Below, one piece after another: positions 9,988 through 19,717 of a stretch of 64,000 nucleotides of DNA. Below the pieces are notes generated by a model. It ran no database searches. It had not been told where the DNA came from and saw nothing but the letters and a program-made list of their open reading frames with translations. The DNA is taken from NCBI GenBank assembly GCA_035771165.1, contig JAWNZC010000001.1, positions 2,970,001 to 3,034,000 on the forward strand, written 5' to 3'. Position numbers and translations under genes: made by a program. Position 1 is the first letter of the stretch; every line of letters starts with the position of its first letter. The stretch is from Paragorgia papillata (lineage: Eukaryota; Cnidaria; Anthozoa; Scleralcyonacea; Coralliidae).

Positions 9988-10509
9988 TAAGTTGCGAAAA
10001 TTGATTGGATTGTTTATGTAAATCAGGACGAATTTCTATCCGATTTATAACACCTGATTAAACATTCCTTTCTTTTGAATATTTTTCGTTAATTATTAAT
10101 GAATTGGATAATGTACATTACTGTACATGTATGACACCTCAACATCTTTTAATTTGTTAAATGCGCTTTTTTCCTGCTCTCCCAACTTCTCACGTGCATC
10201 CATAACTCGATGAGGCACGCCAAACCATGATCAACCATTTCATATAAAGTCTGTCAAAATCACATCCGGTAAGAAGTCGACGTCACGACCTTTTAATCAC
10301 GAGACTCTTCTGTATTGAATTTCAATCAGATTATTCTTGTCTCGCAGAGGTAAAGTGAAAGTCAAATAGCCTGTCGAAATATTCGTTGCAGTAGGTTTGT
10401 TCACCTAAACGAGTAATTCAGTGAACGATATTCTTTTAATTAGTAACACAGAGTCGCAATGTAAGCAAGAGAACCTGGCTTTGTTATTTAAAAGCCAAAA
10501 GAAGTTAAG

Positions 10510-12120
10510 ATGGCATCATATGAGCAAGGTTACGAGGACGACCTGTTTGAAAGTCCGGTTAGTCAAAACTTTCACTGTCCAATTTGTCTCAACGTGTTCA
10601 AAGAACCAGTCATGTGCCAGAGAAACCAGCACTTTTTCTGTCGGTCTTGCATCACTCGACATCTGGAGAACTCGCCGACATGTCCTTCCTGTATGGAAGA
10701 ACTCGCATTGGAAACCTTAACTCAAGCTCCACGAATCTTGACGGGGTGTCTGTCTGAGCTGAATATTCGTTGCGATTATTTCAACAGAGGCTGTCGTGAG
10801 CTCGTGCAGCTGGGAGATCTTGAAAGTCACGTCAAGAATTGTGGGTTCACTCCAGCGGTGTGTTCCAACGAAGGATGTCTTGTGGAGATCAACAAACGAG
10901 ATCGAACTCAGCACGAGACAGAAATTTGTGAGTTCAGAAAAGTGAAATGCCATACCTGCGCCGAGACGAGACAGGACATGAGTAAAGTACAGAACGAAAT
11001 AGCGGAACTAAAAATGAATCTGAAGACAACACATGATAAGCTGGATGGAATGGAGATGAACTTGAAAGTAGTAAATGACAAGTTTGACAAAGTAGAGGAC
11101 AATTTAACAGAAATCAAGGAACAGCTGGCTGAACTGGCAACACTACCAGAACAAATACGTGATATTCACACGGTGCAAGAGAAAATGATGAAAGAAAGTG
11201 AAGGAATGAAAACTGAGAGAGAGAAAGTGAAGCCTAATGTAGTCATTGCAGGCGGTTATAAAGAGCAGAGGGCGGGAAATTTCGCCGAAATGTTCAACTG
11301 GTCTAAGAAGTCGTGGACACAACTGCAACAAACCAAAGAACGTCGCGCAGGAGCATCTTCATTTGTTTATACAAATCAAATTACTCTCACGGGGGGGTGG
11401 AATGCAGGCTTGAGTAATTCTGATACCATGGAAAGTGTAAACATCAGCCCGGATATGGATTCCATGCAATGGTTTGGTTTTCCTGCCAAACTTCCTGGCA
11501 AGTTGCAAGGACACAGCAGTGTAGTTTATAATGGACGGTTGATAGTAATAGGAGGGTATGATGGCAGTGAACGTAAATACTCTGACAGTATTCATGAAGT
11601 TTCACTCAATCCTCCTTATACCAATAAGTTGTTAACTAGAATGCAAGAACCCGGAAAGTTTTGTGGTTCAGAATTACTGAACGACAAAATTTTGATTGTT
11701 GGAGGAAGTAGAATCTTTAGCTCTGAAGATAGTGTTGATAGCGTCTTAATGTACGATATTAACAAGAACGAATGTAAAGAAATGGCGCCACTTCCTTTTG
11801 CTGTGTCTTTAATGGCAACAGTAAGTTGGGGTGACAATATAGTTGTAATAGGCGGTGCTGACAAAGATGGTAAAGTGTTAAATACTGTTGTTATTTATAA
11901 TGTTCAGTCAGAAAAGAGTCATATGTTACCTGCAATGAAATATAAGAGGAAAGGATGTGCGGCGGTTGTTACTGGGAATGCCATTGTTGTAATGGGTGGG
12001 CGAGATGAGCGAGGGAAGTACCTTAAGTCAGTTGAATCATTCAGTTTTGATCGCTATTCATGGGAAGACCTTCCCCCAATGAATGTAGCTCGAGTATTTG
12101 CTACTGCTGTTGCTTGGTAG
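10510..12120 (+). CDS. G2: RING/TRAF-zinc-finger/coiled-coil/Kelch E3 ligase
   Basis: 536 aa, used here as the reference member. RING ligands: C23, C26, C36, H41, C44, C47, C58, C61, with an unusual four-residue C36-H41 gap. TRAF-type zinc fingers: C88-x6-C95-x11-H107-x3-C111 and C118-x4-C123-x11-H135-x4-C140, then a C147/C150 pair. Coiled coil about 152-240. Kelch blades start at VVIAGG (about 243) and show six GG doublets; the last strand ATAVAW closes the ring with the first. RING plus Kelch predicts cytosolic ubiquitin transfer to propeller-bound substrates. The start ATG has A at -3 and G at +4 and is conserved in all RING-containing copies. Blade-face residues unique here include Q before GHS, L before MATVSW and VF in the closing strand. 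Confidence 0.92.
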   Translation: MASYEQGYEDDLFESPVSQNFHCPICLNVFKEPVMCQRNQHFFCRSCITRHLENSPTCPSCMEELALETLTQAPRILTGCLSELNIRCDYFNRGCRELVQLGDLESHVKNCGFTPAVCSNEGCLVEINKRDRTQHETEICEFRKVKCHTCAETRQDMSKVQNEIAELKMNLKTTHDKLDGMEMNLKVVNDKFDKVEDNLTEIKEQLAELATLPEQIRDIHTVQEKMMKESEGMKTEREKVKPNVVIAGGYKEQRAGNFAEMFNWSKKSWTQLQQTKERRAGASSFVYTNQITLTGGWNAGLSNSDTMESVNISPDMDSMQWFGFPAKLPGKLQGHSSVVYNGRLIVIGGYDGSERKYSDSIHEVSLNPPYTNKLLTRMQEPGKFCGSELLNDKILIVGGSRIFSSEDSVDSVLMYDINKNECKEMAPLPFAVSLMATVSWGDNIVVIGGADKDGKVLNTVVIYNVQSEKSHMLPAMKYKRKGCAAVVTGNAIVVMGGRDERGKYLKSVESFSFDRYSWEDLPPMNVARVFATAVAW

Positions 12121-12234
12121 ATATTTTAGAGTGTTATTATAAGAACTAGTTTTACTCAATTTGTAAGATCAATTTTTTGTATTGTTTGAATAAAGTTTTT
12201 TGTAAAAAATGGTCAAGTGAAGTGAGATGAGTAT

Positions 12235-13420
12235 TTTTTATGCATTTCTTTGGCGTATGTTCATATTCTGGTTACTATGTGTGTAGAAAGGAAGCAAGGT
12301 TATAATAAGTCTATGTCTTAGATTGTTGTGGTCGGGCCTACATGAAGTACCTGGGTTATTTTGGGCATGAACTTGCAACCGGAAGCAACTTGTCCACGAA
12401 TAGTCTGAGCAGGGTCTTTTCTCCGCTACGTCAACTCATTTTCCGCAGTGGAGGTTAAATGCCCTGTGTACGATGTTGTACCCCCACGTATCAAATACGC
12501 GTATTGACCATGCATATCCCTTGCGTCCAACAGGGTAGCAGCGGACTCAATGACAGTGTTTCTTGGTAGGTTTAATCATTTAAATACCGATGATCTTTGT
12601 TTTTGCTTAAATCAATTGTTTCAGAACTAATATATACTTATCTAAGCGTTACAAAGCGGTAAAAATCTTGACTAAAAAGACTTTTTATATACATTTTTTA
12701 AAGTAATAATTGCTCGGTTGAAATTGGCGCGAAAATGGTGAAATTCACAATGATGTACTTAAAACATGAAAATAAATATTTACACTTAGCTAGAGGATAA
12801 ACTAAAATAAACAAAAAGTGGCTGGTTAATTAACGTTCATGAATACGCTGGTCAATAACACTATCCTATATTATATAATACCTTACTAAATCAATTCATG
12901 GCTATTTGTTTGGCAAATTATTGATCACGTAATATTGAATAGAATTTCTTTTGCACTGCGTACGTCATTCAGCGTGTATTTTTGTACTATATACGTTTTG
13001 TTCCATTGCACGGTTCGGGTCTGCATTAAATTTATTCAATCGTTCTAAAACTTTATTAAAACTTAATTATAAAACATTCTAAAACCTTACTAAATCAATA
13101 ACGAGGATCTATTTTGCTCTTATATAAAACAAGTAATAAATTTTTGCATTTGTGCAGTGGAAAGAATATTTTCATTCGGGGAAAGATGAAATGTTACATT
13201 CAGCTCGGCTATCGTCTTGTACAATGAAACTTTTTATCTTTTATTCTCACCATTGCCTTCATAAACATTCATTATTTTTTTAATTTTATGGCAAGGGTTA
13301 CTTCCTGTAAAATCACGCACTGTGATTGGTTGCTGACGTGACAAGATGTTTCCGTAATGCCGGCGAGCATTATTTAAAGTGTTAATGCCCTACGATCGCA
13401 AACAAACAAAAAATCCAAAA
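12235..13420 (+). repeat. module D, copy 1
   Basis: Begins GCATTTCTTTGGCGTATGTTC. Copies follow G4 (31860), G5 (36180) and G7 (52560, truncated); a piece sits at 63800-63955. It contains GATCACGTAATATTGAATAG, then GCGTACGTCATTC followed by TACTATATACG. No protein is encoded before the small ORF at 13423. Confidence 0.6.
13318..13380 (+). promoter_or_regulatory. promoter-like boxes of module D
   Basis: ATTGG (inverted CCAAT) and TGACGTG lie within 15 bp, followed by TATTTAAA at 13371-13378 and an ATG 45 bp later. The same order is kept at 33373-33431; at 36893-36950 the last box is TATTTCAA. Arrangement is seen; promoter function is inferred. Confidence 0.4.
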
Positions 13421-13422
13421 AA

Positions 13423-13479
13423 ATGAGCTTTAAGAAACTTTTATTGCCGCAAAACGACGAAAATAAACGAAATAGATGA
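13423..13479 (+). CDS. small ORF of module D, shortened copy
   Basis: 18 aa starting MSFKKLLLPQND, stopping at TGA where the other copies have GAGATGAC and continue. The LINE at 13497 cuts the region just after it. Longer versions are at 33475 and 36997. No known family. Confidence 0.3.
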   Translation: MSFKKLLLPQNDENKRNR

Positions 13480-13496
13480 CGCTGAAGATTATATGT

Positions 13497-14450
13497 AGTA
13501 AAAGTAGTAGTAAAAACTTTATTTATACACGCTAACCTCATCAACTGTGTAGTTGGTTTCCATGAGGGGCGTGTGGCAAATTTATCTAATAATACATTAA
13601 AACGTTATTGGGTTCCTAACTAACTAATTACATTCTTTTTAGGTTCTTAACTTAATTATAGTAAAAATGTAAAAACAGGCTAAGGTATGAACTAAAATGT
13701 AATATATAATGGGAAGATATTTGATAATAAGACTAAAATTATAATATTATTATTTACACAAGAACTTAGAAAGAGTGAGCAGCAATGTTTCTTTTGAATT
13801 CAGGCAGTGACTCGCATTCTCGTATTTTAGTAGGTAACGAGTTCCAAATGATTGCTCCATCATAGCTGAAGCTCTTTTTTAGATTATTGGTACGAGGCTG
13901 TGGCAACTGAAGTGAAGAACTAACTTCCCTTAAATTGTAATTAGTTATATCACGTTTATTAGTGAATAGATCTGTAAGAGATTGAGGTCCAAAATTATTT
14001 AATACTTTAAACATTAATTTTGCTTTATTCTTTTTTCGTTGAGCCTCGAGAGTTTCCCAACCAAATGAACTCAGTGCTACGACATGACTGACTTCATTAC
14101 TCATATTCATAAGAACTCTTGCTGATCGGTTGTGTAGTTTTTGTAATCTTTTGGCTTGGCATAAACCAAACACATCCCAAACCTCACAACAGTAATCAAA
14201 ATGTGGTTGAACCAAGGCAAAATAAACTGAAAGTAACGTATCTTTGTCAACAAAATCCCTCAACTGTCTTATAGCTCCAATTCCTGACGTTATCTTCTTG
14301 CAAATTTTATCGGTATTTGCATTCCAGGACAAATGCTGATCAATAACGACCCCAAGTACCTTACTTTCAAAAACCTGTTTAATTGGTTTTTGTTCAATAC
14401 AAATTTTATGATAATGAACATCATATGATTGTGGTACTTTGCGAGCTTGG
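13497..14450 (-). pseudogene. 5'-truncated LINE, reverse-transcriptase C-terminal region
   Basis: The minus-strand frame is open from about 14448 to the stop at 13766 and includes KVLGVVIDQHLSWNANTDK, LVQPHFDYCCEVWD and RLQKLHNRSARVL, all hallmarks of the region after the palm in CR1/L2/jockey-like ORF2. The catalytic YVDD/FADD part is missing. The 3' end has a TAC-rich tail (AGTAGTAGTAAAAAC on the plus strand). It inserted between the module D small ORF and the sequence GTGGTACTTTGCGAGC. Confidence 0.8.
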
Positions 14451-14535
14451 TGTACGTTTGCGAGCTTGGTGTGATGTAACAGACGTTTGTTTTACGTTCA
14501 TCAAGCTAAATTACTCAGAAAAGATTTCTGATCCT

Positions 14536-14606
14536 CAGACAGGGTCTGAACCTGCAACCTTATCATGACCAGTTAGAAGCTCTAACCATTTAGCCACTGA
14601 GGCTTA
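14536..14606 (-). repeat. tRNA-derived SINE head
   Basis: The minus strand reads AGCCTCAGTGGCTAAATGG (A-box-like) and GGTTGCAGGTTCAGACCCTG (B-box-like) at tRNA spacing. A better preserved copy is at 33655-33725, a partly deleted one at 37185-37230. Too degenerate for a functional tRNA. Confidence 0.6.
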
Positions 14607-14799
14607 GATGGAAAGCTAAGGTTGCAAATTCATAGTCATATGTGCTCCTAAGTGGTAGCGTTTGCATATGAGATGTATTGTACGTATACATGTAGTGGAT
14701 GTGGTACGTTTGCAAGGTTGGTGTAATGTGACAGACGTTTGTTGGACATTCGTCAATTATCAAAGTAAATTTTAGTATCCAGATGAGAAAAAACATCAG

Positions 14800-15295
14800 A
14801 AAATAACGCTAGTCTGGCATCTTGACGAAGTTAAAGGAAGCAGACACCAGGAAACATGATTGATTTAATAATAAAAAGAAGTGTCTTATAATAAACTACT
14901 TAATAAACCTCGACCGTTCGTTCGACACGGCGGCCTTAAACGTATTAATCTCACTACCGCTTCGTTATTACACCTGCAAGGCCCCAGTTTGATATTTTAC
15001 CGTAAAGACCTCACTATCGCTTATTAAGAAGTTATTATTTGCGGTAAGAAGTCGACGTCAGGACCTGTTAACCACCAAATTGTTTTGTATTTAATTTTGG
15101 TTAGATATTCAGATTATTTTTGTCTCACAGAGGTAAAGCGAAAGTCAAATAGCGTGCGGTCGGAATCTTCGTTGCAGTAGGTCTGTTGATCTAAACCAGT
15201 CATTCAGTAAACGATATTATTTTAATTAGTTACACAGAGTTGCAATGTAAGCAAGAGAAGCTGGCTTTGTTATTTAAAAGCCAAAAGAAATTAAG
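14800..15295 (+). promoter_or_regulatory. class II leader and 5' UTR of G3
   Basis: Contains TTGACGAAGTTAAAGGAAGC and repeated CCTCACTATCGCTTATT motifs. The leader ends TTTGCG|GTAAGAAG (donor at 15044); a candidate acceptor TCTCACAG ends at 15130 (87-bp intron). Upstream sequence is unrelated to class I leaders, but the sequence after the donor is homologous. Confidence 0.5.
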
Positions 15296-16939
15296 ATGGC
15301 ATCATATGATCAAGGTTACGAGGACGACCGGTTTGAAAGTCCGGTTAGTCAAAACTTTCACTGTCCAATTTGTCTCAACGTGTTCAAAGAACCAGTCATG
15401 TGCCAGAGAAACCAGCACTTTTTCTGTTGGGCTTGCATCACGCGACATCTGGAGAACTCGCCGACATGTCCTTCCTGTATCGAAGAACTCACATTGGAAA
15501 CCTTAACTCAAGCTCCACGACTCTTGACGGGGTGTCTGTCTGAGTTGAATATTCGTTGTGATTATTTCAACAGAGGCTGTCGTGAGCTTGTGCAGCTGGG
15601 AGATCTTGAAAGTCACGTCAAAGATTGTGGGTTCACTCCAGTGGTGTGTTCCAACGAAGGATGTCTTGTGGAGATCAACAAACGAGATCGAACTCACCAC
15701 GAGACAGAAATTTGTGAGTTCAGAAAAGTGAAATGCCATACCTGCGCCGAGACGAGACAGGAGATGGATAAAGTCAAGACGAATTTGATGGCAGTACAGA
15801 ACGAAATAGCGGAACTTAATATGAATCAGAAGACAACACATGAAAAGCTGGATAAGCTGGATGGAATGGAGAGGAACTTGAAAGTAGTAAATGACAAGCT
15901 TGACAAGATGGAGGACATTAATAAGTCAAATTTAGCAGAAATCAAGGAACAGCTGGCAACACTACCAGAACAAATACGTGGTATTCAAATGGTGCAAGAG
16001 AAAATTATGAAAGAAATTGAAGGAACGAAAACTGAGAGAGAGAAAGCGAAGCTTAATGTAGTCATTGCAGGCGGTTATAAGGAGCAGGGAGCAGGAAATT
16101 CGGCCGAAATGTTTAAGTCGTCTAAGAAATCCTGGACACAACTGCAACAAACCAAAGAATATCGCGCAGGAGCATCTTCATTTGTTTATAAAAATCAAAT
16201 TACTCTCACTGGGGGATGGAATGCAGGCTTTGGTCATTCTGATACCATGGAAAGTGTAAACATCAGCCCAGATATGGATTCCACTCAATGGTTTGGTCTT
16301 CCTGCTAAACTTCCTAGCAAGTTGGAAGGACACAGCAGTGTAGTTTATAATGGACGGTTGATAGTAATAGGAGGGTATGATGGCAGTAAAGGTAAATACT
16401 CTGACAGTATTCATGAAGTTTCACTCAATCCTCCTTATACCAATAAGTTGTTAACTAGAATGCAAGAACCCAGAAAGTTTCATGGCGCAGAATTATTCAA
16501 CGACAAAATTTTTATAGCTGGAGGAAGTAGAACCATGGGCTCTACAGGTATTGTTGATAGCGTCATGATGTACGATATTAACAAGAATGAATGTAAACAG
16601 ATGCCGCCACTTCCTTTTGTTGTGTCTGAAATGGCAACAGTAAGTTGGGGTGACAATGTAATTGTAATAGGCGGTGTTGACAAAGATGGTGAAGCGTTAA
16701 ATACTGTTGTTATTTATAATGTTCAGTCAGAAAAGAGTCATTTGTTACCTGCAATGAAATATAAGAGGGGTGCATGTTCGGCAGTTGTTACTGGGAATGC
16801 CATTGTTGTAATGGGTGGGCTAGATGAGCGAGGAAACTGTCTTAAGTCAGTTGAATCATTCAGTTTTGATCGCTATTCATGGGAAGAACTTCCCCCATTG
16901 AATGACGCTCGATGGCGGGCTACTGCTGTAGCGTGGTAG
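15296..16939 (+). CDS. G3: RING/TRAF-zinc-finger/coiled-coil/Kelch E3 ligase
   Basis: 547 aa with all RING and TRAF-finger ligands present. The RING has CWAC where the other copies have CRSC. The coiled coil is longer than in G2 through an extra KLDKLDG repeat and an added DKMEDINKS stretch. Blade 1 carries FKSSKKSW in place of FNWSKKSW. Blade-face residues: Y in EYRAG, WNAGFGH after the second GG, E before GHS, TMGSTG after the fourth GG, and GAC in the sixth blade where the others have a charged residue or Gly followed by GC. It is flanked by a class II leader and module C. Inferred role as for G2, with a distinct substrate face. Confidence 0.92.
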   Translation: MASYDQGYEDDRFESPVSQNFHCPICLNVFKEPVMCQRNQHFFCWACITRHLENSPTCPSCIEELTLETLTQAPRLLTGCLSELNIRCDYFNRGCRELVQLGDLESHVKDCGFTPVVCSNEGCLVEINKRDRTHHETEICEFRKVKCHTCAETRQEMDKVKTNLMAVQNEIAELNMNQKTTHEKLDKLDGMERNLKVVNDKLDKMEDINKSNLAEIKEQLATLPEQIRGIQMVQEKIMKEIEGTKTEREKAKLNVVIAGGYKEQGAGNSAEMFKSSKKSWTQLQQTKEYRAGASSFVYKNQITLTGGWNAGFGHSDTMESVNISPDMDSTQWFGLPAKLPSKLEGHSSVVYNGRLIVIGGYDGSKGKYSDSIHEVSLNPPYTNKLLTRMQEPRKFHGAELFNDKIFIAGGSRTMGSTGIVDSVMMYDINKNECKQMPPLPFVVSEMATVSWGDNVIVIGGVDKDGEALNTVVIYNVQSEKSHLLPAMKYKRGACSAVVTGNAIVVMGGLDERGNCLKSVESFSFDRYSWEELPPLNDARWRATAVAW

Positions 16940-17039
16940 ATATTTTAGAGTGTTATTATACGAACTAATTTTACTCAATTTGTCAACAATCAACTTTTTG
17001 TATTGTTTGAATAAAGTTTTTGTAAAAAATGTCAAGTGA

Positions 17040-17595
17040 AGTGAGATGAGTATTATTTGTTGATGTATATCTTTGGAGGGTTGCGCATGCGCTTTCTGCT
17101 GATGATGTATATAAAAAGAAGCAACTTGTCCACGGGTGACGGGTAGCCTGCGTGCAGACGCCCAATTTTTTATCCTTCGTTGGAAAATTCGGCTCTGCGC
17201 GCCGTCGATAATCGTGTTCCAGATGATAACCAGTGAGGAACCTCACGGGAAACTTAATCGTTTAGTAAAAATATTAATGCCCAACATAAAACACGAAATA
17301 TAGCCATAAATATGAATAATACTTATTAAGAAAATGAACTAACGTTTCGTTGCATTGCGCCACATGATCAGACTGAGATACTGATACAGTTGACAATGAA
17401 TAAATTAAACGTACAGAAAAACATTATTGGGGCGAGCCCCCTAGTTAGGGAATCAAGTGCAGCGCTGTCTGTAACCATAAATTATGTATACGTCCACGGA
17501 ATTCCTACTCGCCCTTTTCCTTACATGTTACAAAGTGGTTTGGAACCTATGGGTAATAATAGCCACCGCTTTAAATATTCTTTTATGTGCATCTA
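17040..17595 (+). repeat. module C, copy 2
   Basis: Homologous to 4770-5330, with an extra GACGGGTA near 17137 and a short insertion near 17490. TATAAAAAG is at 17110. Confidence 0.6.
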
Positions 17596-17599
17596 AGGC

Positions 17600-18050
17600 T
17601 ACGTTTACACGGTAGCGGACAAATCCGAGACCGGTCTCGAATTCGTCCTATTTCGCCGTGTAAACAGGCGGAACCGTACTAATTCGGGATCGGTTTCGAA
17701 TTCGTCCTATTTCGTCGTGTAAACAGGCGGAACCGTACTAATTCGGGATCGGTTTCGAATTCGTCCTATTTCGTCGTGTAAACAGGTGGAACCGTACTAA
17801 TTCGAGACCGGTCTCGAATTCGTCCTATTTCGCCGTGTAAACAGGCGGAACCGTACTAATTCGAGAACGGTTTCGAATTCGTCCTATTTCGCCGTGTAAC
17901 CAGGCGGAACCGTACTAATTCGAGACAGGTCTCCGATTCGTCCTATTTCGCCGTGTAAACAGTGTGGAACCGTACTAATTCGAGACCGGCTCCGAATTCG
18001 TCCTATTTCGCCGTGTAAACAGTGTGGAACCGTACTAATTTGAGACTATT
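17600..18050. repeat. 60-bp minisatellite with GAGACCGGTCTC palindromes
   Basis: About seven units, each with TTCGTCCTATTTCGCCGTG and GGAACCGTACTAATTCG. Spacing of CGTCCTATTT is about 58-61 bp (17643 to 18000). A GC-rich island in AT-rich DNA, with no long open frame. Confidence 0.88.
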
Positions 18051-18109
18051 ATGAAAGTTGTCTATTATTAGTAGATGTTTGTGAGAGCCTTTTTGTTTAA
18101 AAGGTGTTA

Positions 18110-19125
18110 GTTTAAAATTACTTCAACGACCAAGATTGTGTCTAGGGTCTTTTCTCCGGTACTATCACTCAACTTTCGCCGTACAGATAAAATGTCCTGG
18201 GTACAAAGTTGTACCCCAGTGTCCCCTAGTGTGCCGCAAAGTAGAGACGGACTCAATGGCAAGTGTTTCTTTGTAGGTTTAACCCATTTAAATACTGATG
18301 CTCTTTGCTTTTGCTTAACTCTATTGTTTCAGAACTGAAATAATTTGATCCAAGTGTTACAAAAGGAAATCTTTATTAAAAATAATTTTTAAACACTTTT
18401 AAAGATGTTTTGAAAGTCGGTTGGAATTGGCGGGAAAATGGTGAAATTCACAATTGTCAATGACTTAAAACATGAAAAAGAAATATTTACACTTAGCTAG
18501 GGGATAAACTAAAATAAATAAAAAGTGACTGGTGAACGTTCAATCATACGCTATCCTATATTATGTAATAAAAGAAATCTTAAATCTATTGTTTCAGAAT
18601 TATACTGTAAGGTGGTGTTTCCGTGTTTACATGAGAGCGGCTCGAACTCACGCCGGCTGAGTGTCGCTGTAGGTCGGATGTAGTGTTTTTACAGTGGTCA
18701 AGGTTAAAGGGGATGACTCATGCGGACCATTCCTGTCCTTTCCGCGGCTTTTCCAAAAGATGTCGTCAGATTTGTTTTCCCAAATTTGTCGTCAAGCTTC
18801 AGTGAGTCTGGAGATTTTAGCAATCTTCTGGATAACCTCACTACAACAAAAACCCTAGTCAGAAATCTGGTGACCGAAAAACAAAATCTGGAAAAACAAA
18901 ATTGACAAGATATTTCGGACTGACCGGGACTGACCGGGTCCCTTCGAGTCTCGACCATTTTAACCTCGCGACCAAACGTTTTGAAGCCGGTCTTACTTCC
19001 GCCTTGTTTTCCATGTAATTTGTAAACTTAATCGAAGTCTAATACGGACGGATTCGGACCACGAAAAGAAGCTTTTTAACCGACGTAATAAGCATTCTTT
19101 CACTTCTCAAACTCAATACGTTGTT
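18110..19125. other. intergenic, module E remnant
   Basis: 18120-18560 matches parts of 12400-12810, 32040-32480 and 61740-62060 (TCTAGGGTCTTTTCTCCGGT, then TGGCGGGAAAATGGTGAAATTC). 18600-19125 has no match elsewhere in the window; a short plus-strand frame at 18720-18905 has no domain features and is not called. Confidence 0.5.
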
Positions 19126-19339
19126 TTAACCCCTTGACTACCAGGCGTATTCCCTTGACGAGTAAAGGTGCGTCTACATGCGCACTTAGGAGGCAAAAGG
19201 TTAAACGAGATTGGTGTCAAATCCACATGAAATTCAAATAATGCCTCTCTAGTGGTCACGAGCTGGAAGACCATTGACGCGAATTTTGAAGCATGCAATA
19301 GCGGTCATATTTGATTAATAACCAAGGCTTATACTTTAA

Positions 19340-19575
19340 GGCCTTGTTCACACGTCTCCGTTTTCGTTTGAAAACGCAACTTTTTTTCTCCGTTTTTAAA
19401 AAGATTCCGTGTTCACACGAGAATAGGGAAACAGCGGTTTTTAAAAAGTTTCACTTTGGAGACCGTCCTCGAAAAGTTCCGTTTTTTATGACCGTTTCAT
19501 CGTTTACGTGTGGACGGAAGTGAATCCGTGAAAAAAAGTTGTGTTTTCAAAGAAATCCGGAAATCCGGATATGTA
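19340..19575. mobile_element. foldback MITE, copy 2
   Basis: Arms as at 5857 (GGCCTTGTTCACACG ... AAATCCGGAAATCCGG). The right end is shortened and carries a duplicated AAATCCGG. Confidence 0.6.
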
Positions 19576-19717
19576 AACAAAAACTTAAATGCGAAAATTC
19601 AGGTCGGTCCGAGTTTAGGCTGGCCTTATGTAAACATTTTTTTAAATAAACTAATCTGAAGTGTTGAAAATAGTGAAATTAATATAGTTTAATGTTGATT
19701 TTTTCAGACGCCTTTTC

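Larger units (their letters stand above)
9425..10509 (+). promoter_or_regulatory. class I leader and 5' UTR of G2
   Basis: Same leader as G7 but split by the 9489 MITE. The leader donor is CCG|GTAAGAAG at 10269; the likely acceptor is TTGTCTCGCAG ending at 10347, giving a 79-bp intron. The leader ATG here opens a frame that stops after six codons (MINHFI), so unlike G4, G7 and G8 it could not start an alternative product. Confidence 0.5.

Noticed and set aside
10421..10720. 99-residue frame overlapping the G2 start, repeated at G3, G4, G6 and G7
   Set aside because: Begins at GTG or TTG with no ATG; apparent conservation follows from the conserved CDS in another phase.
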